Source: Tessaracoccus defluvii (GTDB lineage Bacteria; Actinomycetota; Actinomycetes; Propionibacteriales; Propionibacteriaceae). Taken from it: 64,000 nt of DNA. The position numbers were made by a program, and so were the translations under genes. The notes beneath the pieces were generated by a model. The model was given only the letters and a program-made list of their open reading frames with translations. It was not told the DNA's origin and did no database searches. Of this stretch, positions 37,370 through 48,143 are shown one piece after another. Positions within the stretch are counted from its first letter, which is position 1; each line of letters begins with the position of its first letter. The stretch spans positions 868,001-932,000 of the forward strand of contig NZ_CP060789.1 of the NCBI RefSeq assembly GCF_014489575.1, read 5' to 3'.

Positions 37370-40300
37370 GGATGCCTCCCAGCAGGTCCGAGGCGGCCAC
37401 CGTCAGCGCGGGCGGCGGGAACCAGCCCATGACGCCGCAGCTCGTGCCGTCGACGACGGGGTGTCCGGCCCGGCCATGCCCCGCACGAACAGGTAGCCGA
37501 CGCCGCCCAGGTGGCGCGCGGGGTCGTAGCCCGGCAACCGGAGCGTGAGGAAACGGTGCAGGGCGACGCAGTAGAGCATCGCCTGCAGGGGGTAGTGGGC
37601 CTGCATCATGGCCTCCGCCATGGCCGCCGGCGTGTAGTGGGCCAGTAGCAGCGGGTCGGCCGCCGTGGGACTCAGCCGGTTGGTCTTGTAGTCGACGACG
37701 ACGAAGGAGCCGTTCGGGAGGCGCAGCACGGCGTCGATGGAGCCCGTGAGGAACCCGTTCAGGCTCTCGGTGGCCGCCTCGGAGCCGGCCAGCCGGGCCG
37801 GGTAGGCGCTCAGCGGGTCGGCGGGGTCGAGGTGGGCGGCCATCAGGTCGGCCAGCGCGTCCAGGGTCGCGGGGGCGCCACGGTCGGCCAGCGGCAGGTC
37901 GAAGTCGAGTTCGGGGAGCCGGGCCGAGGTGGGCAGGTCGCTGAGGCTCAGGTCCGTGACCGGCAGCAGCGGGGTGCGGCAGGCCAGCTCGAGCGCGGCG
38001 GCCAGCGCCTCGGCCGCGGGACGGTCGAGGCCGTCGCGGGGCCCGAGCTCCGCCATGAGTTCGGCGGCCGACCCTGCCAGCGCCTCCGGCGCCCAGTCCA
38101 GCCGCTCGAACGCCTCGTGCACCAGGGTGCCGAACGCGGCGCCGGCGGGAAGATCGGCCATGGGGGAGGGCCGCTCGAGTGCGGGATCCGACGGGGCGGC
38201 CGCGGTGATGTCGAGTTCGTCGTCCTCGTCCTGGAGGACGGGCACGGCCGACTCGTGGAGGCCGCGGGTCAGCCCCGAGTAGGACGTGCGTCGCCACGTG
38301 TGGTCGATCCGCCGGGTCCACGGGGTCGTCGTCAGGGCGGGCAGGTCGCGGGGGACGGTGAAAGCGGCGGGTTCGGGCTTCTCCGGGATGAGGGCCGAGT
38401 CGTAGATGAGCCCCGGGGCGATCATCGGGCCGGACAGGCCGCCGCCGCCGCTCCTGCGGGCGCCCTGGAGCTTGAGGAGCACCGTCAGCGGAGAGGCGTC
38501 GCCCTTGGTGCCGGAGCGGTAGAGGTGCCAGGCGATCGCCAGGTGCGCCGCGCGCGTGAGACCCACGTAGAGGAGGCGCAGCTCCTCCTCGAGAGCCTGC
38601 CGGTCCGCGGCGAGCATGAGGTCCTCACCCTTGCCGGGGCGCGGCCCGACCCAGAGATGGCGGGTGCCGTCGTGGACCAGGGGGAAGGGCTTGTTGAGCT
38701 GGGGAGCCGCGCCGTCGGTGTCCGGGAGCAGGACGATGGGGAACTGGAGTCCCTTGGCCGCGTGCAGCGTCATGACGCGGATGCCGCTCTCGTCTGTGGC
38801 GACACGGATGGCGTCGGCGTCCTCCTCGTCCTCGCTGTAGCGGGCGGTGAGGGCCAGCAGCCCCGGCACGGTGCGGATGCCGCTGGCGGCCAGCAGCTCG
38901 GCGACGTGGAGCAGGTCGGTGAGGCGGCGGGGGCCCTCGGCATCGGCGAGGAGCCGGGCGTCGAGGTCGGCGCGGGCCCGCAGCAGCGTGACGACCGCGG
39001 AGATGCCCTCGTCGACGAAGAGCAGGTTGGCCTCGCGGACCAGTCCGCTGACCCGGGCAGGCTCGGCCTGGTCGGCCAGCAGCCGGTCGAGGTCGGAGCC
39101 GATGAGGGGGGTGAGGGCCGCGAGACGGATGTTGGCCTGCGTCGGGTCACCCATGGCGCGCAGCAGCATGCGCCAGTCGTCGGCGGCCTCCTGCTTCCAC
39201 ACCGACTGGTTGCCGGTGAGGATCACGGGGAGCCCGGCGTCCGACAGCGCCTGCCTGACGGCCCTGGCGCGGGCCCCGGTGCGGACGAGGACGGCGATGT
39301 CGCCCGGCGCGACGGGCCGCGGGCCCTTGCCCTTCTCATCGATCCGGCTCTTCTCACACAGGGAGCGGGCCATGCGCACCAGGTCGTGGTCGATGGCCTC
39401 GACCGGGACGGCCCCCGGCCCGGTCGCGGCGCCGCGGCGCAGCCAGAGGCGGGCCGTGCCCGGGGCCTCGAGCAGGCTGGCCGGGTTGTCCGACTCGACG
39501 GGATCGACCGTGACGTCGGCCGCGCCCAGCTCCGCCCCGCGGAACAGGTGTACGACGGCGTCGACCAGGGGTTTGTCGGACCGGAAGTTCGTACCGAGGG
39601 TGTGCACCTCGGCGATGTCGCGGGCCCGCAGGTAGCTGCCCAGGTCGGCACCCCGGAAGCCGTAGATCGACTGTTTGGGGTCGCCGATCAGCACTGTGGG
39701 CCGGTCCGGGGCCACGAAGGCGGCGTCGAGAACCTCCCACTGCGGCGGGTCGGTGTCCTGGAACTCGTCGACGAGGACCACGGGGAAGCGTTCGCGGAGG
39801 CGGTCGCGGACCAGCGGGCCGACGGCGGGGTCGCCCAGCAGGTCGCGGAGCCTGTGCACCACGTCGTCGAAGGAGCAGATGCCCAGGACGGCCTTCCGCT
39901 CGGCGTACAGCTCACGCGTGAGGGCGGCGAAGTCGTGCCGGGGCCCGTCCGCCGGGAGCAGCGGGAGCGACGTGAGGCAGGCGGCCTCGCCGACCTCGAG
40001 GGCCACCTTCGCCTCCAGCGGGGGCTTCTCGGTGTCGCGGTACAGCCGCAGGTAGACGTCGGTGGCGCACTGGCGGGCCAGGTCGCGGTCGTCGGGGCCG
40101 ACGCCCTCGTCCGGATCCCAGTCGCCCAGCACGCCGAGCTCCCTCAGCATGGACGCGCAGAAGGCGTGCGTGGTGACGATGGTGGCCTCGTTGAACCGCT
40201 CCACGGCCGCGGCGAGCCTGGCGCGCCGCTCCTCCAGATCGGTGGCCGCCAGGAACTCGGACACATCGTCGGTCTGCTTCGCCGGCGGGAGGCCGGCGGC

Positions 40301-40537
40301 GCGGGCGTCGAGGTACGCCAGCGTCTCCTTCAGCCGGGAGAAGACCCGGTCGCGGAGCTCGCCGGCCGCGTGCCTGCCGAACGTGATCATGAGCAGTTGC
40401 GTCACGTCCAGGTCGGGACGCTCGGCGAGGAACCGGGTGGCCATCGCAGCGATGGCGAACGTCTTGCCCGTGCCTGCGCTGGCCTCGAGCAGCGTGGTGG
40501 TGGCAGGCAGTGGGCCGGTCAGGTCGAACGTGTGCAT
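37362..40537 (-). CDS. recB: Exodeoxyribonuclease V beta chain RecB; one frameshift
   Basis: RecB supplies the 3'-5' helicase and the nuclease of RecBCD, which processes double-strand breaks. The 1058-residue protein has Walker A EASAGTGKTFAIAA near residue 18, VVLVDEFQDTDPPQWEV near residue 255, GDPKQSIYGFRGADL, VMTLHAAKGLQFPIVLLPDTDG and a C-terminal nuclease with SFVVVDYKTNRLSPT (catalytic Asp and Lys) near residue 945. The frame breaks at 37458-37461; one extra G gives TPVVDGTSCGVMG and a stop at 37362. The ATG at 40537 overlaps the recC stop. Confidence 0.94.
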
Positions 40538-43500
40538 CAGAGCACACCTCCCAGCGGGGTGTAGAGGGTGACCGCCCAGGCGCCGAAGGGGTGAGGCTGG
40601 CCGGTCCCGTCGGGATCCGTGTCGACCAGTTCGTCGTCGAACAGGTCACGGACCTCCTGGTCGTAGAAGAGGGGCCAGGCGCGGCCCGGCTCCTTCCACT
40701 TCTGGTGCCGGAATCCCGGGACGCCCCGCCACTGCGCCTGATCCAGGCGCCCCCGCGTGGCGTCGGCGACGAAGCGGAGGGCGGCGTCGACGGGCACGGG
40801 GAGCAGCCGGTGGTAGCCGACGGCCCAGGCCCTCGCGAGGTGGCCGAGCTGGGTCAGCGCCGCCTCCTGGGTGAGGGCGGGCACCAGCCGCTGATCCGTG
40901 ATGTCGGCGCCGTAACTCCAGACGAAGCGGTGGAGCAGGGCCTCCGTCGGCAGGCCGGCGGCGGTGAGCGCGAGGGCCCCGATCCAGGGCTCGATCAGCT
41001 TGTCGTCGCCCTTGGACGGCGTGAGCGCGACCACCTGCCCACCCCGGCAGCGCACCCCGTCGACGAGGCGGACGGCGCCGAGCGGCCCGAGATCGAACGT
41101 GAGGTCGACAGTGTGGTCGGTGACGTCGCGCTGCCAGTGCCCGCGTGCCGCCCCCCACAGCATCTCGACGTCGCCACGGGCGGCGTCGAAGGCGGCCTTT
41201 CCGATCAGCTGCGGTGGGAGGGTCTCGCTCTCGCGGAGGCGACGCTCGACGTCGTCGACGGGGAGATCGCGCTTCAGGGCCTCCAGGAGAGCCGACTTCA
41301 CGGCCCAGCCCTCGAGCCCGCGGAGGAGCAGCGGCATGGTGTCCGTCACCGCGGGGTCGTCGTACTGCGTGATGCCGACGCAGGAGCGGAGGAACGCCGC
41401 GGCCGGGTCACGCAGGAAACCCGCGAGCTGCGCGACGCTCACCTGCTGGCTCGAGGGGCCCGGCAGCGGACGGCGCCTGGCCTGGCGGCGACGGTGGGTG
41501 CGGTCCGAGGCTGACCGCACGGCGGATCGGCGGGCGAGAGCGCCGCGCAGGGCGGCGACGTCGAAGCCGGGGTGGGCGGTCTCCTGGGGCTCCGGAACCC
41601 GGAAGTTGGCCTCGGACGTGGCCGTCGGGGGATGGGGCACCGGGGACGGCGCGGTGCCCAGTTGGTCTAGGAGCCAGGTGATCGCCGACGGTGGCGGCAC
41701 CTCGTCGTTGGTGCGCTCGGAGAACCATTGCCGGACGATCACGACCTTCTCGGCCGTGCGCGCCCTGTCGAGCAGCTGCGACAGGCGGCGCTCCCGCGGG
41801 TCGGGGGCGCAGTCGCCGACGTCGACGGCGTCAGGGACCGCGGCGGACGATCCGGGGACGACGTCGTCGGTGACGCCGAGCAGCGCGACCAGCCGGAGGC
41901 CGACGTGGCTGAGCTCGCCCAGCGGGGCGACCAGCAGGGAGCCGTTGCCGGCCGCGACGCGGGCCCGGGTGTCCCGGGCGCCCGACGTGAGCAGTGCGGC
42001 GAACTCGTGCCGGCTCAGCAGCGTGGTGGAGCCGGCATGGTCGGTCTCGAAGCGGGCCAGCACCGCCAGGATGTGGAGGCGCTGCCAGTCGTCGTCGCGG
42101 GGGAGCCCCACCAGCTCATCGAGAAGGGTGCGCGTGCGGCGCACCCAGCCGACCATGGTCTCCGACGTCGCGGTCTCGGCGACGTGGCGCCGGAGCCGGG
42201 AGAGGATCTCGCAGAGCGAACCGACGGTGGTGAGGTCGGAGGAGGCGACCTGGTCGGAGCCGCTGATGCCGAGGTCACCCTCGTGTCCGGCGCTGACGGT
42301 GAGGCCGACCAGCAGCCGGTCGAGGCCCCGCAGCCAGGTGTTCTGCGTGAGGCCGGGCAGCTGGAAGGACGCCCGGTGCGTCTCGTCGAGCCCCCAGTGG
42401 ACGCCGGCGGCCGAGACGAGCTCCACCAGCAGCTGCCTGTCGTCCAGTCGCCAGCGGTGGGCGATGGCAGGGGCCAGGAGCAGCTCCACCAGCGCGGACG
42501 CCGTCGCGCGCAGTGTGCCGAGCCGGAGCAGGTCGGCGACGGTGGCGACCAGCGGGTTGCGCACCTGACCTCCCACCTGCTGCACCCGCAACTCCCTGCC
42601 GGGATGGCTGCCGGCTGCCGTCGGCAGGAAGGCCGCGTCGAGCAGCTCGGCGTAGCGTTCGGGGCGGGGGCACACGATCGCCACCTGCCGCGGCTCCAGC
42701 GTCGGGTCGGCCTCGAAGGCGCGGGTGAGTTCCTCCCGCAGGACCTCCACCTGGCGGGCCGGGCCGTGTGAGTCGTGGAGCGAGACCTCGGGCCGGGGAG
42801 CGGGGGAGTCGGGCAGCGTGCGGGTGGAGGCGGCGAGGGCGGTGGCCCACGCCTCACCGCGGCTGCCGACCGGCTGGAGCGCGACGGGTTCGCCCACCTC
42901 CGCCAGGGCGCCGATCACCCGGAGCTGCGGCGCCGTCAGCTCGTCGACGGCGAGGATGACGGTGGGCACCGTGTCTTCGCGCGCGGCGGCCGCGATGGCG
43001 TCGAGGGTGGCCAACGGATCCACCTCGAGCAGGTCGGTCGTCGCCCGCACCAGGGCCGGCTGCCAGGCGAGGTGCTCCGGCAGCGCCGCGCCGTCGAGGG
43101 TGGTCTCCCCGCCGTCCAGCCAGGCCGCCACGAGCTCGGGGCGACGTCCACGTACCAGCGTTGCAGCGACGCCAGACGACTCGCGAGCGCCCGCCGACCG
43201 CCGGGGCGGGGCAGGCCCGGGGCGACGGCGCGTGCCAGGACGGGGTGCGCGGCGGACAGAGCTGTGACGGCCTCCCAGGTGGCGAGCTCGAGCGGGGTGC
43301 CGAGCCACCGGGAGCGGTCGCGGGCCACCCCTGCGCTCTCGGCGAGCTCCGCCATCAGCGCCCGCGGGGTGGGGTAGGCGATGCCGGCGGAGATGCCGAG
43401 CCGGGCGGCCACCTCCTGCCCGACGATGCGGCCCGTCGCGGCGGAGGAGACGACGACCCGCGACCAGGCGAACGGGTCGGACGAACTCTCGCGGAGCAGG

Positions 43501-43559
43501 ACCGCCAGTTCGTCGAGGAGCGTCGTCCACCGGTGCCCCGTCACCACGCTCAGCGCCAT
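40537..43559 (-). CDS. recC: Exodeoxyribonuclease V gamma chain RecC-like; one frameshift
   Basis: The product is a large nuclease-helicase scaffold encoded just upstream of recB, with the length (1007 residues) and position of RecC in actinobacteria. It lacks intact Walker motifs, fits the inactivated helicase role of RecC, and contains VAIVCPRPERYAELLDAAF near residue 300, GNGSLLVAPLGELSHVGLRLVALLGVTDD near residue 560 and the C-terminal KGDDKLIEPWIGALALTAAG. The frame breaks at 43138-43141; one extra G gives VAPELVAAWLDGGETTL. Some actinobacterial genomes annotate this product as a PD-(D/E)XK-family or RecC-like protein. It is read divergently from uvrD2. Confidence 0.87.
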
Positions 43560-43670
43560 CGTCGCGCCCCCTCCCGATCGTCTCGGCCCAACCCTAGTGG
43601 GCGCCTCCGACAGGAGCGGCGGGCACACGTCGGTTCGCGACTTGTCGGTGCAGGGGGCGAAGATGGGCGG

Positions 43671-45688
43671 GTGACAGATCCCATCCTCGACCCCTCGATC
43701 CCGAGCAGCGGCGCGTGGCGACGCTGCTCGACGCTCCCGTCGTGGTGCTGGCCGGAGCCGGCACCGGCAAGACGCGGGCGATCACGCACCGGGTGGCGAA
43801 CGCGGTGCGGGAGGGGCGCTACGACCCGGCAGCCACGCTGGCCATCACGTTCACCACCAGGGCGGCGGGGGAGATGCGGGCACGGCTGGCGGGCCTGGGC
43901 GTGCGGCAGGCGCAGGCACGCACGATCCACTCCGCAGCGCTGCGGCAGTGCCAGTACTTCTGGCCGCAGGCCTACGGGGTGCAGTTCCCGCGGATCGCGG
44001 AGAACACGTTCCAGCTGGTGGCGCGGGCGGCCCACCACGTGTTGGGATCCTCCGACGTGGCGCTGGTGCGCGACCTCGACTCCGAGATCGGCTGGGCGAA
44101 GACCAGCAACGTGACGCCCGCCCGCTACGCCGAGGTCGCCGCGGGGCGCTCGGTCGGCGGGGCCGCCCCGGCACAGGTGGCCGCCGTCATGGCGCAGTAC
44201 GAGAAGCTCAAGCTGGCCGACGGCTCGGTCGACTTCAACGACATCCTGATGTGCACCGCCGTGCTGCTCGACCAGCACGAGGAGGTCGCGGCCACCATCC
44301 GCAGCACCTACCGGCACTTCGTGGTCGACGAGTACCAGGACACCTCGGCGCTGCAGCACCGGCTGATCAGCCTGTGGGTGGACGGGCGCGACGATGTCTG
44401 CGTCGTCGGGGACCGGTTCCAGGCGATCCACTCGTTCGCCGGCGCCGACCCTCAGTACCTGACCGGCTTCGCCGCCGAGCACGAGCGCGCCCAGGTGGTC
44501 CGCCTCACCCGCAACTACCGCTCCACACCCGAGGTGCTGACGGCGGCCAACAGGGTCCTGCAACTCCGACCAGGAGCCCCGGGGGCGCTGCAGCCCACCC
44601 GTCCGTCCGGGCCCGCACCCACCTTCTCTGCCGCGTCCGACGAGAAGCAGGAGGCCGCCGCCGTCGTGGCCTGGCTGGCGGGAAGGCATGCAGCCGGAAC
44701 CCGCTGGTCGGAGCTCGCCGTTCTCTACCGCATCAACGCGCAGGCCCCCGTGCTGGAGGCGGCGCTCAGCGATGCGGGCATCCCGTACACGGTGCGGGGC
44801 ACGGAGCGCTTCTACGACCGTGCCGAGGTGCGACAGGCGATGGGCGAGTTCGGCAGGGCCGCCGCCGCCGAACCGGAGGGTGCGGCCGAGTCGCTGCTCG
44901 ACGCCGTCCTGCAGCGGCTCGGCTGGAAGCCGGAACCGCCGTCCGGCCAGGGAAGGCAACGCGAGCGGTGGGAGTCGATGACCGCGCTGCGCACGATGGT
45001 GGTGGAGGCGGTGGCCGGCCACGAGGGCTGGACCGCCGGCGACGTCGACGGCTGGCTGCGGGAACGCGCCTCCTGGCAGGCCGCCCCGGTGGCCGCCGCG
45101 GTGACCCTCTCGACGCTCCACGCCGCCAAGGGGCTCGAATGGGACGGCGTCGCGATCGTGGGCGTGCGGGAGGGGCTGATCCCCTTCGCGATGAGCCAGG
45201 AGGAGCCTGCCCTGTCAGAGGAGCGGCGGCTGCTCTACGTCGGCTTCACCCGGGCCCGCAGCGATCTGCGGATCAGCTGGGCCGCCTCCCGGGGCGCCGC
45301 CGCCAGGTCGCGGTTCATCGCCGACCAGGTGCCCGCCGGCGTCGCGGCCCCCCGCCCCCAGCGCACCACGTCGGCACGGTCGCGGACCTGCCGGGTGTGC
45401 GGCAACCAGCTGCACACCGCGGCCGAGCGGAAACTCAGCCGTCACGAGGACTGCGAGGTCGACTACGACGAGGAGCTCTTCGAGGAGCTACGGCGCTGGC
45501 GCAAGCAGGTCGCCGACGACGCGAAGGTGCCCGCTTTCGTCGTGTTCACCGACGCGACGCTGCTCGCGATCGCCGAGGCGGAGCCGACGGACGAGGCGGG
45601 CCTCCTGCAGCTCCCGGGCATCGGGCGCTCGAAGGTGACGAAGTACGGGCTGGGCGCCCTGGAGGTCATCCGCAGCCACCGTGGCTGA
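43671..45688 (+). CDS. uvrD2: ATP-dependent helicase UvrD2 with HRDC domain; one early frameshift
   Basis: A superfamily 1 3'-5' DNA helicase like mycobacterial UvrD2. The frame breaks 20 bases after the GTG start at 43691-43694; one extra C gives DPLDPEQRRVATLLDAPVVV. The helicase core shows LAGAGTGKTRAITHRV, FVVDEYQDTSALQH near residue 225, TLSTLHAAKGLEWDGVAIVG near residue 477 and YVGFTRARSDL. A four-Cys zinc patch (CRVCGNQL...C) follows near residue 570 and the HRDC domain (LLAIAEAEPTDEAGLLQLPGIGRSKVTKYG) ends the protein. It is 672 residues. Its 3' end overlaps the converging gene by 23 bases. Confidence 0.93.
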
Positions 45689-46193
45689 CGCAGCCGGGAA
45701 CGGGGCAGTCCCGCCGCGCCCGATGCTCGACCACAGCCAGCCCGGGACGGCGTAGCCGCCACAACCAGCTGGCCCCGACCAGGTCGGAGGCGCCCACCGC
45801 GAGGATTCCCGCCACCTGCAGCGCGGCCGAGGCTGCCGCCCAGGCGCCCGGCAGTGCGCCGGCCGGGTCGCCGAGCACGGGGGCCGTCGCGGCCAGACAC
45901 TGTGGGCAGGGCCCCAGGCCGGCCACGACATGGGGCCCGACGATGGCCAGGTCGACGTCCCAGGCGACGTGGAGCGCCCCGGTGGCCTGCCCGAACAGCT
46001 CGCCCTCCACCGCAGGTTCCGCGCCGGGCTCCCAGACGCAGACCACCAGATCGGAGTCGAGCCAACCGGCGGGGGAGCGTCTCGCAGCGGCCAGGGGCAG
46101 CGGTGCGGCGGGGATCCCGACGCGCAGCATGGCCGCCAACACGGGCCCGCCGTGCGGGGAGGGGGAGATGACGGTGACCGGCGCCGGATACAT
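45666..46193 (-). CDS. Small Cys-containing protein resembling part of a cyclodehydratase/ThiF-like protein
   Basis: The 175-residue protein has ALHVAWDVDLAIVGPHVVAGLGPCPQCLAA in its middle, like the VVGPLVVPG-x-x-x-CLRCL zinc segment of YcaO-partner ThiF/cyclodehydratase proteins, which sit near uvrD2 in several actinobacteria (from memory). The C-terminus has CPVPGC. There is no intact nucleotide-binding domain and no YcaO partner. The start is ATG 46193; a GTG at 46208 in the same frame is possible. Function unknown. Confidence 0.5.
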   Translation of the reverse strand: MYPAPVTVISPSPHGGPVLAAMLRVGIPAAPLPLAAARRSPAGWLDSDLVVCVWEPGAEPAVEGELFGQATGALHVAWDVDLAIVGPHVVAGLGPCPQCLAATAPVLGDPAGALPGAWAAASAALQVAGILAVGASDLVGASWLWRLRRPGLAVVEHRARRDCPVPGCVSHGGCG

Positions 46194-46278
46194 CGCCCCA
46201 GGGTGCACCGGTCAACGGCGGACGGCCACGGGTGCAGGTTCCGCGACAACACCGTCGCGCCGACCGACAACAACGACT

Positions 46279-46313
46279 GAGGGGCGGCGAGTCACATGGA
46301 CTCGCCGCCCCTC
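46279..46313. terminator. 15-bp perfect hairpin terminator
   Basis: GAGGGGCGGCGAGTC (46279-46293) pairs with GACTCGCCGCCCCTC (46299-46313) around ACATG. It sits 22 bases beyond the stop of the leftward DUF5679 gene. Confidence 0.85.
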
Positions 46314-46335
46314 AGGTCCGGAAAAGGGGTCCGGC

Positions 46336-46497
46336 TCAGGCCTTGCCGAGGATGCGGTTCAGGTTGGTGCCGCACACGGGGCAGACGCCCTTGGCCATCT
46401 TGGTGCCCTTGGCGTTCACCACAACCTCACCCTTGGCGTCGCGCTTCTCCTTGCACTTGACGCAGTAGAAAGAGCCTTCCCAGGTCTCCGTAGCCAT
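46336..46497 (-). CDS. DUF5679-family small zinc protein
   Basis: The 53-residue protein has two CxxC pairs (FYCVKCKEKRDA and GVCPVCGTNLNRILGKA), typical of the short DUF5679 family next to uvrD2 in actinobacteria. The ATG follows AAGGAGGAAAT, an ideal ribosome site. Function unknown, probably metal binding. Confidence 0.85.
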   Translation of the reverse strand: MATETWEGSFYCVKCKEKRDAKGEVVVNAKGTKMAKGVCPVCGTNLNRILGKA

Positions 46498-46595
46498 ATT
46501 TCCTCCTTGTAGTGGGGCGCTGAAAGGTCCAGCAACCCGATCAACTGTAGCGGGGCGAGGGATGACAGGTGCCAAACCAACGCCGGAACGCAGAG

Positions 46596-46647
46596 GAGTC
46601 CCGGGCGCTCCATCCGCCTTCCCCTGCGAACTGAGCCCCCGGGACTC
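46596..46647. repeat. 10-bp inverted repeat in the 212-base spacer
   Basis: GAGTCCCGGG (46596-46605) pairs with CCCGGGACTC (46638-46647). It lies between the DUF5679 gene and the end of the leftward metalloprotease gene, and may be the terminator of the latter or a leader element of the former. Confidence 0.45.
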
Positions 46648-46709
46648 TCCGCAAAGTTAAGCGGTCGAGCGCCCGCCGCGTCAAGCGCCCGGGCAGGATC
46701 CGCGCAGAC

Positions 46710-48034
46710 TCAGTTGCCGAGGAGCTTGCGCAGTTCGGCGTCGAGGTCGTCCTCACGGGCCTCCTCGTGGCCCTGCGCGGCGAAGGCGAGGGGGTCGGCC
46801 AGGTCGGTGCGTACCGGCAGCAGGTCCGGGTGACCCCACACGGCGTCGCGCCCCTCCGGGCCCCGGTGGTGCTCGACGGCGGCCCACAGGTTCTTCGCGT
46901 CCCGCAGCAGGCGCGGATGGAGGTCGAGGCCCAACAACTCCTTGAACACCGAGGTGACGGGAGAGGCGGACGCGCGGCGGCGGTGGATCACCTCGTCGAG
47001 CTGGGGCGCGTTCGGCATCCAGGGAGCGGTCGCACGGCTGGAGACGTGCGAGACCCAGCCCTCGACCAGCGCCAACAGCACCTCGAGGCGCTCGAGGATC
47101 TCGACCTGCGTGTCGGTGCTGGCGGGCTGGAAGAAGGAGCCACGGACCGACTCACCCACGGCGATGACGTCCTCCAGCGACAGCTCGGTGAGGTTCTCCG
47201 GCCGGAAGTTCTCGCTGAGGGCGTCGAAATCGATGGTGATCTCGCGCGCGAAGTGGCCGAGCAGCGCGCTCAGCTGCGGGGCGAGCCAGCCGACGTTGTG
47301 GAACAGCCGCTGCCTGGCCGCCTCCCGGACCAGCAGGTACAGCACCACATCGTTGTCGGAGGCGTCGAGGTCGCGGGTGAAGGCGGCGACGTTGCTGGGG
47401 ATCATGACGACGTCGGAGCTGCCGAGAAGGTTGAAGCCGATCTCGGTGCCGGTCAGCACATCGCCGGCGACGCGACCCAGTTCGCGCTTGAGGCGGTCGC
47501 GGTAGATCAGCGAGGCGGAGCTGCGCAGCATGGGGCCAGCATCTGGGTCAGCGGATCGGTCTCCTCGGTCGCGCCTGCGGCGGCACCGCGCTGGAGGGCC
47601 TCGGCGATGCCGTTGATGATCGGCTCGACGACGGCACGCCAGCCGTCGCCGGTCTCCTCGAGCCACGCCCCACGGGTGATGGCGCGGGCCGGGCGGCCGG
47701 TCTCCTGGAAGGAGGTGACGGCGGACAGCCAGGACTGCGCCAGACGCTCGGTATCGACGACCGCGGCCCTCTCCGGGGGCGTCAGCTCGGGGTCGCCGCC
47801 CGCCTCGGCCGCGATCTGCCTGGCGGCGGCGAGCGTCGTGCGCCAGGCCGCGTCCGGGTCCCGGTCGGCGTTCGTCATGCCGAACATGGCGCCACCACCG
47901 GCCTGCCCCATCCGGCTGACCTGCGCGAGCAGATCCTCAAGGTTGAGCTGGCTGGCGTCGCCGAGTCCCAACTGTTCGAGCATCTTCTTCAGCTGCTCGA
48001 AGTCGAAGGGACCAAACGGGTTGTTGCTCGACAT
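46710..48034 (-). CDS. DUF2342 zinc-dependent metalloprotease-family protein; one frameshift
   Basis: The family is often annotated as coenzyme F420 biosynthesis-associated or zincin-like. The restored 441-residue protein has an N-terminal Gly/Pro-rich part (MSSNNPFGPFDFEQLKKMLE), then SLIYRDRLKRELGRVAGDVL, GFNLLGSSDVVMIPSNV and VLYLLVREAARQRLFHNVGWL near residue 283. The frame breaks at about 47532-47537; one extra base gives QMLGPMLRSSASL. In relatives I recall REAAHxRLF, with a His where this protein has Arg; if that His is a metal ligand, the enzyme would be altered. It sits next to the PDZ/Lon gene, as in mycobacteria. Confidence 0.75.
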
Positions 48035-48143
48035 CGGCTTCCTCCTATGCGCCCCATTCTTCCCCATGGGGCAAGCGCCGCGCGACGAGCTTTTCGCTGG
48101 TTGCTAGTCTGGGCGCGCAGGCGGGCGGAGAAGGGAGCACGAG

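Noticed and set aside
43948..46512. 854-codon rightward frame over uvrD2 and downstream genes
   Set aside because: It is an out-of-frame reading of uvrD2 with Arg/Gly/Pro-rich translation; the helicase motifs are in another frame.
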